DNA from: Streptomyces canus 299MFChir4.1
Lineage (GTDB): Bacteria > Actinomycetota > Actinomycetes > Streptomycetales > Streptomycetaceae
Length of the DNA: 64,000 nucleotides
Assembly: GCF_000383615.1 (NCBI RefSeq)
Contig: NZ_KB911590.1
Span: 1-64,000, forward strand
Direction of reading: 5' to 3'
Part shown: positions 1 to 9,166 of the stretch, piece after piece
How positions within the stretch are numbered: the stretch's first letter is position 1
Layout: the number at the start of each line of letters is the position of its first letter
The notes under the pieces: model-generated
Told to the model about the DNA's origin: nothing
What the model saw: only the letters and a program-made list of their open reading frames with translations
The model's database searches: none
Made by a program: the position numbers and the translations under genes

Positions 1-270
1 GGGGTCGGCGCGGGTTGTGGGGTGTCGGGCGCGGTGTCGCGGACGGCGTCCGGGAGCGGGGTCGGGTGGTTCAGGCCGGTGGCCGGTGGCCGGTGTCCGG
101 GTTCGGGGGAGGTGGAGGTCTCGTGGGCGGGGGCGGTGGCCTGATCCGGGTGGGCGGGGTCGGCGGGTCTGTGGGATGTCGGGCGAGGTGCCGCGCACGG
201 CGTCCGCGAGCGGGGTCGGGTGGTTCGGGGCGTTGGCCGGTGTCCGGGTTCAGGAGGAGGCCGAGGCTTC
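1..270. repeat. Imperfect direct repeat at the 3' end of the GT87-like gene
   Basis: Two G-rich blocks, about 1-115 and 156-270, align with an offset near 154 bases. The best segment, 16-72 against 170-226, has 52 of 57 identical positions, and a second matching stretch (88-104 against 236-252) ends at the stop codon of the minus-strand membrane gene. The right copy contains the end of that gene and the left copy lies just beyond it. I see no separate gene in 1-249; the frames open there are low-complexity. Confidence 0.75.
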
Positions 271-1491
271 TCGGGCCGGGGCGGCGGGCTGGTCCGGGAC
301 CGGGGGCGGCGGGGTCTGCTTCGGGACCGTGGCCAGCCACAACTCGCGCATGCCGATGACCGTGGCGAGGACCAGCAGGCCGTTGCGCACGAGCAGGAGG
401 GTGATGCCGCGCGGGGTGCTGCCCACGACGTCCGCGAACCAGATCGGGAACTCCAGGACCGTCACGAAGCACGCCGCCAGTACCAGAACGGCCGGGAGGC
501 CCATCCGGCTCGCGCGGAAGCACAGACAGGCCGCCGCGAGGCCGACCAGCCACACCATGTACTGCGGGCTGATCACCCGGCTGGTGGTGGTGAACATCAG
601 GACCGCCACGAGCGCCGCGTCGGCCACCGTGTGCGCCTCGAACCGCGTGGCCGTCAGCCGCCACAGCAGCAGCAGTCCGAAGGCCATGCCGGTCAGCGCG
701 AGCGCGGCCGTGCTGACGGCGGTCACCCAGGGGCCGAGGAACTCGACCGAGCCGTAGTTGAGCAGGACCGAGCCGTCCCAGCCGTGATGGCGGGCGACGT
801 GGAAGACCAGGGAGCCCAGCGACTCCACCTCGGTGCCCCGCTCCCGCTGGAAGGTCAGGAAGGCGAAGGCCCCCGGCATCGCCACCCAGAACACCCCGGC
901 GACCACCGCGACCGTCACCGCCGCCGAGGCCCAGACGCTGCGCCTGCGGATGCCGACCAGGATCAGCGCCGGCCACACCTTCAGCATGGCCCCGAAGCCC
1001 ACCAGCGCCCCCGCCACCTTCGGATGCCGGGCGGCCGCGAGAACCGCGGCGACCGCCACCGCGGTCACCATCACGTCGTAGCGGGAGTAGACGGTCGGCC
1101 CGAGGAGAGGTACGCCCGCCACCCAGACCCAGGCCCCCCGCAGCCGCCGCCCGGGGCGCAGGCCCGCGTACAGCAGCAGGAGGAGGACGGCCAGGTCGGC
1201 GGCGAAGGCGATCAGGAAGAAGGCCTGGGTGTACTCCAGGAAGGGCAGCAGCGCGGGGGAGAGGATCGCGAGTGCCGCGGCCGGCGGGTACTGCCAGGTC
1301 ACGTCGTCCTGCGGGAACGTTCCGGTGCGCAGGACGTCGTACCAGCCCTGGTAGATGACCGACACGTCACTGGTGACGTCCGGGCCCGGGAAGACGTACA
1401 CCTTGTAGACCCACAGCAGGAGCAGCAGCCTGGTCACGCCCCAGGTCAGCAGCAGTCCGGTCAGGGATCGCCGCCAGGCCGTCGTCTCCAC
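250..1491 (-). CDS. Polytopic membrane glycosyltransferase, GT87/DUF2029-like
   Basis: The 413-residue protein has many hydrophobic segments. Family members are GT-C mannosyltransferases that use a polyprenyl-phosphate sugar outside the membrane. A first transmembrane helix (about residues 10-30) is followed by an extracytoplasmic loop with acidic residues Asp38 and Asp42, where GT-C enzymes place their catalytic Asp. The C-terminus is a Pro/Ala-rich cytoplasmic tail. The GTG at 1491 is chosen because the reading frame upstream runs into the divergent glycosyltransferase gene, and a G-rich stretch precedes it. The divergent PimB-like neighbour supports a role in a mannosylated lipid or envelope glycan. 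The acceptor cannot be read from sequence. Confidence 0.75.
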   Translation of the reverse strand: METTAWRRSLTGLLLTWGVTRLLLLLWVYKVYVFPGPDVTSDVSVIYQGWYDVLRTGTFPQDDVTWQYPPAAALAILSPALLPFLEYTQAFFLIAFAADLAVLLLLLYAGLRPGRRLRGAWVWVAGVPLLGPTVYSRYDVMVTAVAVAAVLAAARHPKVAGALVGFGAMLKVWPALILVGIRRRSVWASAAVTVAVVAGVFWVAMPGAFAFLTFQRERGTEVESLGSLVFHVARHHGWDGSVLLNYGSVEFLGPWVTAVSTAALALTGMAFGLLLLWRLTATRFEAHTVADAALVAVLMFTTTSRVISPQYMVWLVGLAAACLCFRASRMGLPAVLVLAACFVTVLEFPIWFADVVGSTPRGITLLLVRNGLLVLATVIGMRELWLATVPKQTPPPPVPDQPAAPAREASASS

Positions 1492-1611
1492 GTGGTCCCC
1501 TGCCGTTCTCTTGCGGTCTTGAGGGGAACATGATGTCCCGCTCTCCTGTGAGGGTGCCACAAACGTGGCCGCGCCCGGCTGTGAGCAGCCGGTTCGGTAG
1601 GGTCGGCCGCG

Positions 1612-2754
1612 ATGCACAAGACCCTGATCGTGACGAACGACTTCCCGCCCCGCCCCGGTGGCATCCAGGCGTTCCTGCACAACATGGCGCTGCGGCTCGA
1701 CCCCGAGCGCCTGGTCGTCTACGCCTCCACCTGGAAGCGGAGCCGGGAGGGCGTGGAGGCGACCGCCGCCTTCGACGCCGAGCAGCCCTTCACCGTCGTA
1801 CGCGACTCCACGACCATGCTGCTGCCGACGCCCGGAGTGACCCGCCGGGCCGTCGGGCTGCTGCGGGAGCACGGCTGTACGTCGGTGTGGTTCGGGGCGG
1901 CCGCGCCGCTCGGGCTCATGGCCCCGGCGCTCCGGAGGGCCGGTGCGGAGCGGCTGGTGGCGACGACCCACGGGCACGAGGCCGGGTGGGCACAACTACC
2001 CGCCGCACGGCAGCTGTTGGGCCGTATCGGGGAGTCCACGGACACGATCACCTACCTCGGCGAGTACACGCGGTCGCGGATCGCCGGCGCGCTGAGCCCG
2101 AAGGCCGCCGCACGGATGGTGCAGCTGCCGCCGGGGGTCGACGAGAAGACCTTCCATCCCGGGTCGGGCGGCGACGCCGTGCGGGCACGGCTGGGACTGA
2201 CGGACCGGCCGGTGGTCGTGTGCGTCTCGCGGCTGGTGCCGCGCAAGGGGCAGGACACCCTCATCCTCGCCATGCCGCGGATTCTGGCCGAGGAGCCCGA
2301 CGCCGTGCTGCTGATCGTCGGGGGCGGCCCGTACGAGAAGGAGCTGCGCACACTCGCCCACGAGACCGGGGTCGCCGACTCCGTGCGCTTCACCGGGGCC
2401 GTGCCCTGGGCCGAGCTGCCCGCGCACTACGGCGCCGGGGACGTCTTCGCGATGCCGTGCCGCACCCGCCGGGGCGGGCTCGACGTGGAGGGGCTCGGGA
2501 TCGTCTACCTGGAAGCCTCGGCCACCGGACTGCCCGTCGTCGCCGGCGACTCGGGCGGTGCCCCGGACGCCGTGCTCGACGGCGAGACCGGCTGGGTCGT
2601 GCGCGGCGGCTCCCCCGAGGAGGTCGCCGAACGGATCACCGTCCTGCTCGGCGACGCGGAACTGCGGAGGCGCATGGGGGAGCGGGGACGGGAGTGGGTC
2701 GAGGAGAAGTGGCGATGGGATTTGTTGGCGGAAAAGTTGAAGGCATTGCTATAG
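1612..2754 (+). CDS. pimB: GT4 glycosyltransferase, PimB-like mannosyltransferase
   Basis: This 380-residue GT-B enzyme resembles the GDP-mannose-dependent phosphatidylinositol monomannoside mannosyltransferase of actinobacteria. Near the N-terminus is FPPRPGGIQ, the Gly-rich acceptor-side loop of GT4 enzymes. SRLVPRKGQD starts the donor-binding C-terminal domain, and EGLGIVYLE supplies the E-x7-E retaining-transferase motif. No membrane segment is seen, so it should act on the cytoplasmic membrane face. It is divergent from a GT87-like gene and shares a 120-bp promoter region with it. Assignment to PimB rather than another GT4 lipid mannosyltransferase rests on overall similarity and context. 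Confidence 0.8.
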   Translation: MHKTLIVTNDFPPRPGGIQAFLHNMALRLDPERLVVYASTWKRSREGVEATAAFDAEQPFTVVRDSTTMLLPTPGVTRRAVGLLREHGCTSVWFGAAAPLGLMAPALRRAGAERLVATTHGHEAGWAQLPAARQLLGRIGESTDTITYLGEYTRSRIAGALSPKAAARMVQLPPGVDEKTFHPGSGGDAVRARLGLTDRPVVVCVSRLVPRKGQDTLILAMPRILAEEPDAVLLIVGGGPYEKELRTLAHETGVADSVRFTGAVPWAELPAHYGAGDVFAMPCRTRRGGLDVEGLGIVYLEASATGLPVVAGDSGGAPDAVLDGETGWVVRGGSPEEVAERITVLLGDAELRRRMGERGREWVEEKWRWDLLAEKLKALL

Positions 2755-2786
2755 CCGGAGGCCGATAATCCGCCGATGCTGCGGGC

Positions 2787-4418
2787 ATGGCAGCAAAACT
2801 GATGCAGCGTCAGCTGACTAGACGTCAGATCCTTGGTATGGCCGCCCTTCAGACGGCGGCCACTCTCGGCTTCACCCGCGTCGGGCTCCAGTCGGCCCGG
2901 GCGGACGAGCCCGCCGCGGTCGAGTCCGCGCCCGCCATCGTCGTCGGCTCCGGCTACGGCGCCTCGGTCGCCGCCCTCCGCCTCGGTCAGGCCGGCATCC
3001 GCACCCTCGTCCTGGAGATGGGCCGGCTCTGGAACACCGCCGGTCCCGACGGCAAGGTCTTCTGCAACACCGCCAACCCCGACCAGCGCTCCATGTGGTT
3101 CCGCACCCGCTCCGAGGCGCCGCTGGCCACCTTCCTGTGGCTGGACGTCGTCAACAAGGACATCAACCCCTACCCGGGCGTCCTGGACCGGGTCCACTTT
3201 CCCAACATGTCCGTCTTCGTGGGCCGTGGCGTCGGCGGCGGCTCCCTCGTCAACGGCTCGATGGCGGTCACCCCGCTCCAGTCCTACTTCGCCGAGCAGT
3301 TCCCGAGCGTGGACGCGACCGAGATGTACGGCACGTACTTCCCGCGCGCCCGCGCCATGCTCGGCGTCAACACCATCGACCCGGCGTGGTTCGAGTCGAC
3401 CGAGTGGTACCGGTTCAGCCGTATCTCCCGGAAGCACGCCCAGAACACCGGCCTGAAGACCACTTTCGTGCCCAGCGTCTACGACTTCGGCTACATGCAG
3501 CGCGAGGCCGCCGGCACCGCCACCAAGTCCGCCCTCGGCCAGGAGGTCATCTACGGCAACAACTTCGGCAAGAAGAGCCTCGACAAGACGTATCTGGCGT
3601 CCGCGCTCGGCACCGGCAACGTCACCATCCACACCATGGAGAAGGTCACCGGGATCAGCCGGGCGGGCGACGGCAGTTGGGTGCTGAGCGCCGAGCGCAT
3701 CGACTACACCGGCGCGGTCGTGGAGACCAAGCAGTACGGCTGCACCTATCTGTTCCTCGGCGGCGGCAGCCTCGGCACGAGTGAACTCCTGCTCCGGTCA
3801 CGGCAGTCGGGGACGCTCCCGGCGCTGGACGCGAGCGTAGGAGCGGGCTGGGGGCCCAACGGCAACACGATGCTCGGGCGGGCCAACCACCTGTGGGACA
3901 CCGTCGGCGCCAACCAGTCGACCATGCCGGTCATGGGCATCGACGACTGGGCCAACACCGACAACCCCGTGTTCGCCGAGATCGCGCCTTTGCCCACGGG
4001 ACTCGAACACTGGGTGAGCCTGTACCTGGCCATCACCAAGAACCCGCAGCGCGCCAGGTTCTCCTACGGCAGCGGCGGGTTGAGCCTCGACTGGAGCGCC
4101 GCACAGAGCGCGGTCTCCTCCGGCATGGCCAAGAAGCTCTTCGACCGGATCAACTCCGCCAACTCGACCATCTACCGGTACGACCTCTTCGGATCGCCCA
4201 GCAGGGTCTTCGCCGACGACTTCACCTACCACCCGCTCGGTGGCTGCGTGTTGGGCAAGGCCACCGACAACTACGGCCGCGTGAAGGGCTATTCGAGGCT
4301 GTACGTCACCGACGGCTCGCTGATCCCCGGCAACATCGGGGTGAACCCGTTCGTCACCATCACCGCGCTCGCCGAACGCACGATGGCGCGGGTCCTCGTG
4401 GAGGACACCGCGCCATAG
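2787..4418 (+). CDS. choA: Secreted cholesterol oxidase (GMC oxidoreductase)
   Basis: The 543-residue protein oxidises and isomerises 3-beta-hydroxysterols using FAD. It begins with a twin-arginine type leader (TRRQILG, then a hydrophobic stretch ending near SARA-DE at about residue 40), suggesting export of the folded flavoprotein. The FAD-binding GSGYGA motif follows. Residues matching the catalytic set of Streptomyces cholesterol oxidase are present: Glu398 in FAEIAP, His482 in YHPLGGC and Asn520 in GVNPF, with spacing close to the characterised enzymes. The ATG at 2787 lies 32 bp after the glycosyltransferase stop. It is convergent with the acyl-CoA synthetase gene 15 bp away. No sterol catabolism genes are nearby, so a secreted scavenging role is likely. 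Confidence 0.93.
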   Translation: MAAKLMQRQLTRRQILGMAALQTAATLGFTRVGLQSARADEPAAVESAPAIVVGSGYGASVAALRLGQAGIRTLVLEMGRLWNTAGPDGKVFCNTANPDQRSMWFRTRSEAPLATFLWLDVVNKDINPYPGVLDRVHFPNMSVFVGRGVGGGSLVNGSMAVTPLQSYFAEQFPSVDATEMYGTYFPRARAMLGVNTIDPAWFESTEWYRFSRISRKHAQNTGLKTTFVPSVYDFGYMQREAAGTATKSALGQEVIYGNNFGKKSLDKTYLASALGTGNVTIHTMEKVTGISRAGDGSWVLSAERIDYTGAVVETKQYGCTYLFLGGGSLGTSELLLRSRQSGTLPALDASVGAGWGPNGNTMLGRANHLWDTVGANQSTMPVMGIDDWANTDNPVFAEIAPLPTGLEHWVSLYLAITKNPQRARFSYGSGGLSLDWSAAQSAVSSGMAKKLFDRINSANSTIYRYDLFGSPSRVFADDFTYHPLGGCVLGKATDNYGRVKGYSRLYVTDGSLIPGNIGVNPFVTITALAERTMARVLVEDTAP

Positions 4419-4433
4419 GTCCCGTACGGGCGA

Positions 4434-6230
4434 CTACTTCGCGTAGATCGCCTCGATCTCGTCCGCGTAGTCCTTCGCCACCACGTTCCGCTTGAGCTTC
4501 AGGGACGGCGTGAGGTGGCCCGTCTCCTCCGTGAACTGGGAGGACAGAATGCGGAACTTCCGCACCGATTCCGCCTTCGACACCGCGGCGTTGCCGTCGT
4601 CGATCGCGGCCTGGATCGCCGCGTTCAGGTCCGCGTCCCCGGCCAGCGACGCCGCGGTGGAACCCGCCGGCTTGCCGTGCTCCTCGGCCCAACGGCCCAG
4701 GAACTCCTCGTCGACGGTGATCAGCGCGCCGACGAACGGCCGCCCGTCGCCCACCACCATGCACTCCGCGACCAGCGCGTGCGCCCGGATGCGGTCCTCG
4801 ATCACGGCCGGGGCGACGTTCTTGCCGCCCGCGGTGACGATGATCTCCTTCTTGCGGCCGGTGATCCTGAGATAGCCGTCCTCGTCGAGGGTGCCGATGT
4901 CACCGGTGTGGAACCAGCCGTCGGTGAGCGCCTCGGCGGTCGCGGCCTCGTTGTTCCAGTAGCCCTTGAACAGGTGCTCGCCGTGCAGCAGCACCTCGCC
5001 GTCGTCCGCGATCCGGATCACCGAGCCCGGCAGCGGCTGCCCGACCGTGCCGATCTTCGTGCGGTCCCAGGGGTTGAAGGCGGTCGCGGCGCACGACTCG
5101 GTCAGGCCGTAGCCCTCCAGGACCGTGAAGCCGATGCCGCGGAAGAAGTGCCCGAGGCGCTCGCCGAGCGGGGCGCCACCGGAGATGGCGTACTCGCCGC
5201 GACCGCCGAGGACGGCCCGCAGCTTGCTGTAGACGAGTTTGTCGAAGGTCTTGTACTTGATCTTCAGACCGAGCGACGGGCCCGACGGGGTGTCCAGCGC
5301 CTTGCTGTAGGCGATCGCCGTGTCGGCGGCCTTGTCGAAGATCTTGCCCTTGCCGTCCGCCTGCGCCTTGGCGCGCGCCGAGTTGTATACCTTCTCGAAG
5401 ACGCGCGGCACGCCGAGGATCAACGTCGGCCGGAAGGACGCCAGTTCGTCGGTGAGCTGCTTGATGTCCGGGACCATGCCCAGCTTGATCGGCGCCATCA
5501 TCGGCGCGATCTGCACCAGCCGCCCGAAGACGTGCGCGAGCGGCAGGAAGAGCAGGACCGAGCACTCGCCGGTGCGGAACAGAGGGCGCAGCCGCTCCAC
5601 GATGTTGCCGCACTCCGCGAAGAAGCTGCGGTGGGTCAGCACACAGCCCTTGGGCCGGCCGGTGGTGCCGGAGGTGTAGACGATGGTCGCCGGGTCGTCG
5701 GCCTTCGCCAGCGAGCTGCGCTCCTCGACGGTCGCGTCGCTGATGTCCTTGCCCGCGCGGCCCAGCTCCTCGATCCCGCCGCCCTCGATCTGCCAGACGT
5801 GCTTGAGCGCGGGCAGCTGCTCACGGACCGACTCGACCGCCGCGCTGTGACCGTCCAGCTCCACGACGCAGGCGGTCGCGCCCGAGTCGCTGAGAATCCA
5901 CTGGATCTGCTCCGCCGAACTGGTCTCGTACACCGGCACGGTGATCGCGCCCGCGCTCCAGATCGCGAAGTCGAGCAGCGTCCACTCGTAGCGGGTACGG
6001 GACATCAGACCGACCCGGTCGCCCGGCTGGACGCCGGAGGCGATGAGCCCCTTGGCGGCGGCGTGCACCTCGGCCAGGAAGGCCGTGGCCGTCACGTCCT
6101 GCCACTGACCGGCCACCTTGCGGGCGATGACGGCGACGTCAGGATGCTGCGCGGCGTTTCTACGGACAATGTCGGTGAGATTGCCGTCCGCAGGGACCTC
6201 GTACAAAGCCGGAAGGCTGAACTCGCGCAA
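4434..6230 (-). CDS. fadD: Long-chain fatty acid-CoA ligase (FadD15-like)
   Basis: The 598-residue adenylate-forming enzyme activates fatty acids to acyl-CoA through an acyl-AMP intermediate. It carries the P-loop YTSGTTGRPKG near residue 190, the GYGLTE core motif, and the TGDIG and GRKKE hinge motifs toward the C-terminus, in the usual order and at the usual family length. No transmembrane helix is evident, which fits a peripheral membrane enzyme. It is convergent with the cholesterol oxidase gene and faces about 290 bp of non-coding DNA upstream (6231-6521), in which I see no gene. Confidence 0.92.
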   Translation of the reverse strand: MREFSLPALYEVPADGNLTDIVRRNAAQHPDVAVIARKVAGQWQDVTATAFLAEVHAAAKGLIASGVQPGDRVGLMSRTRYEWTLLDFAIWSAGAITVPVYETSSAEQIQWILSDSGATACVVELDGHSAAVESVREQLPALKHVWQIEGGGIEELGRAGKDISDATVEERSSLAKADDPATIVYTSGTTGRPKGCVLTHRSFFAECGNIVERLRPLFRTGECSVLLFLPLAHVFGRLVQIAPMMAPIKLGMVPDIKQLTDELASFRPTLILGVPRVFEKVYNSARAKAQADGKGKIFDKAADTAIAYSKALDTPSGPSLGLKIKYKTFDKLVYSKLRAVLGGRGEYAISGGAPLGERLGHFFRGIGFTVLEGYGLTESCAATAFNPWDRTKIGTVGQPLPGSVIRIADDGEVLLHGEHLFKGYWNNEAATAEALTDGWFHTGDIGTLDEDGYLRITGRKKEIIVTAGGKNVAPAVIEDRIRAHALVAECMVVGDGRPFVGALITVDEEFLGRWAEEHGKPAGSTAASLAGDADLNAAIQAAIDDGNAAVSKAESVRKFRILSSQFTEETGHLTPSLKLKRNVVAKDYADEIEAIYAK

Positions 6231-6521
6231 GACTGCTGCTCCTCATAGGGCGCCGGCGCCACGACGTTGTGTGATGCGACGGTCGGTCCAAGGCTCGGGC
6301 AGGTGCTCAGGATTTCAGTAATTGAATGCTGAGCACGACTGGACTGCCCGGACGTTACCCGCCGGTATGGCTTCTTCGACAGGGGGTCCCGGCGAGATGT
6401 TCGCTGCGTCACACGATTGGGGTTCCCCGGCACAGTAGTCCACCCGCTTGCCGACTGGCCAGTAACCGCAGGTCCGGTCGGCACTGTTCACGTATGCCGC
6501 ACAGGCTTACCCTTGATCGTC

Positions 6522-7319
6522 ATGGCACCCACACCGGCCGGAAACCGGAAGACACGCGTACATGTGGTGAGTGACGTGCACGGCAACGCCCGTGACCTGG
6601 CCAGGGCCGGCGAGGGTGCCGACGCCCTGATCTGCCTGGGCGACCTGGTGCTGTTCCTGGACTACGCCGACCACTCGCGCGGCATCTTCCCCGACCTGTT
6701 CGGGACGGAGAACGCCGACCTGATCGTGGAACTGCGCACCGCCCGCCGCTTCGAGGAGGCGCGGGAGCTCGGGGCCCGGCTGTGGGGCGGGATCGGCGCC
6801 GACCGGGGCTCGGTGATCGAGACGGCGGTGCGCAAGCAGTACGCCGAGATGTTCGCCGCGTTCCCGACACCGACGTACGCGACCTACGGCAATGTCGACA
6901 TGCCACCTCTGTGGCCGGAGTACGCCGGACCCGGCACGACCGTGCTCGACGGCGAGCGGGTGGAGATCGGCGGCTGGACGTTCGGCTTCGTCGGCGGCGG
7001 GCTCAGGACCCCGATGCGGACGCCGTACGAGATCGACGACGAGGAGTACGCGGCGAAGATCGAGGCGGTCGGCGAGGTGGACGTGCTCTGCACCCACATC
7101 CCGCCGGAGGTGCCGGAGCTGGTCTACGACACGGTGGCGCGGCGGTTCGAGCGGGGGAGCCGGGCGCTGCTGGCCGCGATCCACCGCACCCGGCCCCGGT
7201 ACTCGTTGTTCGGTCACGTCCATCAGCCCCTGGTCCGCCGGATGCGGATCGGGGCGACCGAGTGCGTGAACGTGGGGCACTTCGCGGGGAGCGGGAAGCC
7301 GTGGGCGCTGGAATGGTGA
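6522..7319 (+). CDS. Calcineurin-like metallophosphoesterase
   Basis: The 265-residue protein has the two-metal phosphoesterase signature: SDVHGN near the N-terminus, GDLV, YGNVD (Val replaces the usual His of GNHD), THIPP and a final FGHVHQP. The ATG at 6522 is preferred over in-frame starts upstream because conserved sequence begins soon after it. There is no clear ribosome-binding site, so the message may be leaderless. Substrates in this family range from nucleotides and phospholipids to phosphoproteins, and nothing here decides between them. The GNVD variant is common in some subfamilies and need not be inactivating. Confidence 0.82.
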   Translation: MAPTPAGNRKTRVHVVSDVHGNARDLARAGEGADALICLGDLVLFLDYADHSRGIFPDLFGTENADLIVELRTARRFEEARELGARLWGGIGADRGSVIETAVRKQYAEMFAAFPTPTYATYGNVDMPPLWPEYAGPGTTVLDGERVEIGGWTFGFVGGGLRTPMRTPYEIDDEEYAAKIEAVGEVDVLCTHIPPEVPELVYDTVARRFERGSRALLAAIHRTRPRYSLFGHVHQPLVRRMRIGATECVNVGHFAGSGKPWALEW

Positions 7320-7402
7320 CTCCGTCCGCGCGGTAGCCTTCACGCTGCACAGACGTGCGTACCACCCTTCCTCACCGGACCTTATCTGGAGGAGCCACGG
7401 CG

Positions 7403-7843
7403 ATGGCGGAACACACCAGTTCGAGCATCACGATCGAAGCTGCGCCGGCCGACGTCATGGCCGTGATCGCGGACTTCGCCCGCTACCCGGACTGGACGGG
7501 TGAGGTGAAGCAGGCGGAGGTGCTCTCCACGGACGCGTCCGGCCGCGCCGAGCAGGTCCGGCTGGTCATGGACGCGGGCGCCATCAAGGACGACCAGGTC
7601 CTCGGCTACACCTGGACCGGTGAGAACGAGGTCTCCTGGACGCTGGTCAAGTCCCAGATGCTGCGGCAGCTGGACGGTTCGTACGTGCTGAAGCCGGCGG
7701 GTGCGGGGGCGACCGAGGTCACGTACCTGCTGACGGTCGACGTCAAGATCCCGATGCTCGGCATGATCAAGCGCAAGGCCGAGAAGGTCATCATCGACCG
7801 GGCGCTGGCGGGGTTGAAGAAGCGGGTCGAGTCGGGGCAGTAG
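7403..7843 (+). CDS. SRPBCC (START-like) superfamily protein
   Basis: The 146-residue protein has the helix-grip lipid/polyketide-binding fold: an N-terminal strand (SSITIEAAPADVMAVIAD) with the FARYPDW turn typical of polyketide cyclase/dehydrase-like proteins, then alternating strands and a long C-terminal helix. A GGAGG ribosome-binding site sits about 10 bases before the ATG at 7403, which fixes the start. It follows the phosphoesterase gene by 83 bp and precedes the ArsA-like gene by 108 bp. The ligand is unknown. Confidence 0.8.
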   Translation: MAEHTSSSITIEAAPADVMAVIADFARYPDWTGEVKQAEVLSTDASGRAEQVRLVMDAGAIKDDQVLGYTWTGENEVSWTLVKSQMLRQLDGSYVLKPAGAGATEVTYLLTVDVKIPMLGMIKRKAEKVIIDRALAGLKKRVESGQ

Positions 7844-7951
7844 GGGCACGTTTTCGGGTGCGGGCCCGTCGTGGCGACCAGCCCCCACCGGCCCGCAGCC
7901 GCAAGACGGCACAACGAGGCACATCCTCGGCGTCCGTTACGGTTCACCCCT

Positions 7952-9109
7952 ATGCGCACCATCCTGATCACGGGCCCCGGCGGCAGTGGCCGTACGACCG
8001 TCGCCGCCGCCACCGCGCTCGCCGCCGCCCGCGAGGGAACCCGCACTCTTGTGCTGAGCGCCGACCGGACCGACACCCTGGGCACGGTCCTCGGCGCGGC
8101 AACCGGCCCCACCCCCACCCAGGTCACCCCCACCCTCACCGCCTGGCGCCCCGACGCCACCGCCGGATTCCGGGACGACCTCGCCGCCTTCCAGGACCGT
8201 GCCTCCCATGTGCTCGACCTGCTCGGCGCCTCCCGTCTCGACCCCGAGGAGGTCACCCCGCTCCCCGGCGCCGAGGAACTCACCCTGCTGCGCGCCCTGC
8301 GCGACGCGGCCCTCTCCGAGCGCCATGAGCTGCTGGTCGTGGACCTGCCGCCCACCCCGCAGGCCCTCGCCCTCCTCTCCCTCCCCGAGGAACTGCGCCG
8401 CTACCTGCGCCGGCTCCTCCCCGCCGAGCGCCAGGCGGCCGCCGGCCTGCGCCCCGTCCTCGGACGGCTCGCCGGCATCCCCATGCCCTCGGAGTGGCTG
8501 TACGAGACCGCCGCCCGCTGGGACACCGAACTCGGCGCGGTCCAGGCCGTCCTCGCCGACCGGCAGGCCGTGGTGCGACTCGTCGCCGAACCCGGCCCCG
8601 CCGGCACCGACGCCGTACAGGCCGCGAGCCTCGCCCTCGCCCTGCGCGGCCTGCGCCCCGACACCCTGGTCGCCAACCGGGTCGTACCGGAGGACTGGCC
8701 CGCGGGACTCGTCGCCCAGCAGCGCAAGGCCCTGGAGGAGTGGCAGGAGTCCTACGACGTCCGGGCCGTCCCGCATCTCGGCCACGACCCGCGCGGCGAC
8801 GACGACCTCGGCGCGCTCGCCGTCCCCGAGGTCAACGACACGACCTCCACCGTCGAGTGGCCCGTCGTCGACCACCTCGCCGAGGACGGCGTGCTGGTGT
8901 GGCACATCCCGCTGCCCGGCGCCCTCCGCGACGAGCTGGACCTGGTCCGGCGCGGCGACGAACTCGTCGTCAGCGCGGGGCAGTTCCGACGGATCGTCCC
9001 GCTGCCCTCGGCCCTGCGCCGCTGCACGGTGGCGGGCGCCGCCCTGCGCGAGGGCGAGCTGCGGATCCGGTTCGCGCCGGACCCGGATCTGTGGCCCCGC
9101 ACCCCGTGA
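7952..9109 (+). CDS. ArsA/GET3-like P-loop ATPase with altered Walker A
   Basis: The 385-residue protein opens with GPGGSGRTT at residues 8-16. This corresponds to the deviant Walker A of ArsA/GET3 (GKGGxGKTT), but both lysines are replaced, by Pro9 and Arg14. A switch-like LVVDLPPTPQAL segment follows around residue 135. The C-terminal part has the beta-rich GLRP...LPGALRDELDLVRRGDELVV region typical of actinobacterial ArsA-like proteins. The ATG at 7952 is chosen over the upstream in-frame ATG because the P-loop starts directly after it. No arsenic genes are nearby, so an oxyanion pump role is unlikely. Whether it hydrolyses ATP is uncertain. Confidence 0.78.
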   Translation: MRTILITGPGGSGRTTVAAATALAAAREGTRTLVLSADRTDTLGTVLGAATGPTPTQVTPTLTAWRPDATAGFRDDLAAFQDRASHVLDLLGASRLDPEEVTPLPGAEELTLLRALRDAALSERHELLVVDLPPTPQALALLSLPEELRRYLRRLLPAERQAAAGLRPVLGRLAGIPMPSEWLYETAARWDTELGAVQAVLADRQAVVRLVAEPGPAGTDAVQAASLALALRGLRPDTLVANRVVPEDWPAGLVAQQRKALEEWQESYDVRAVPHLGHDPRGDDDLGALAVPEVNDTTSTVEWPVVDHLAEDGVLVWHIPLPGALRDELDLVRRGDELVVSAGQFRRIVPLPSALRRCTVAGAALREGELRIRFAPDPDLWPRTP

Positions 9110-9166
9110 ACCGCGTACGCCCATTCGGGTAACGTCGTAGGGACGAACCGTAGTCAGGAGTCCGTC

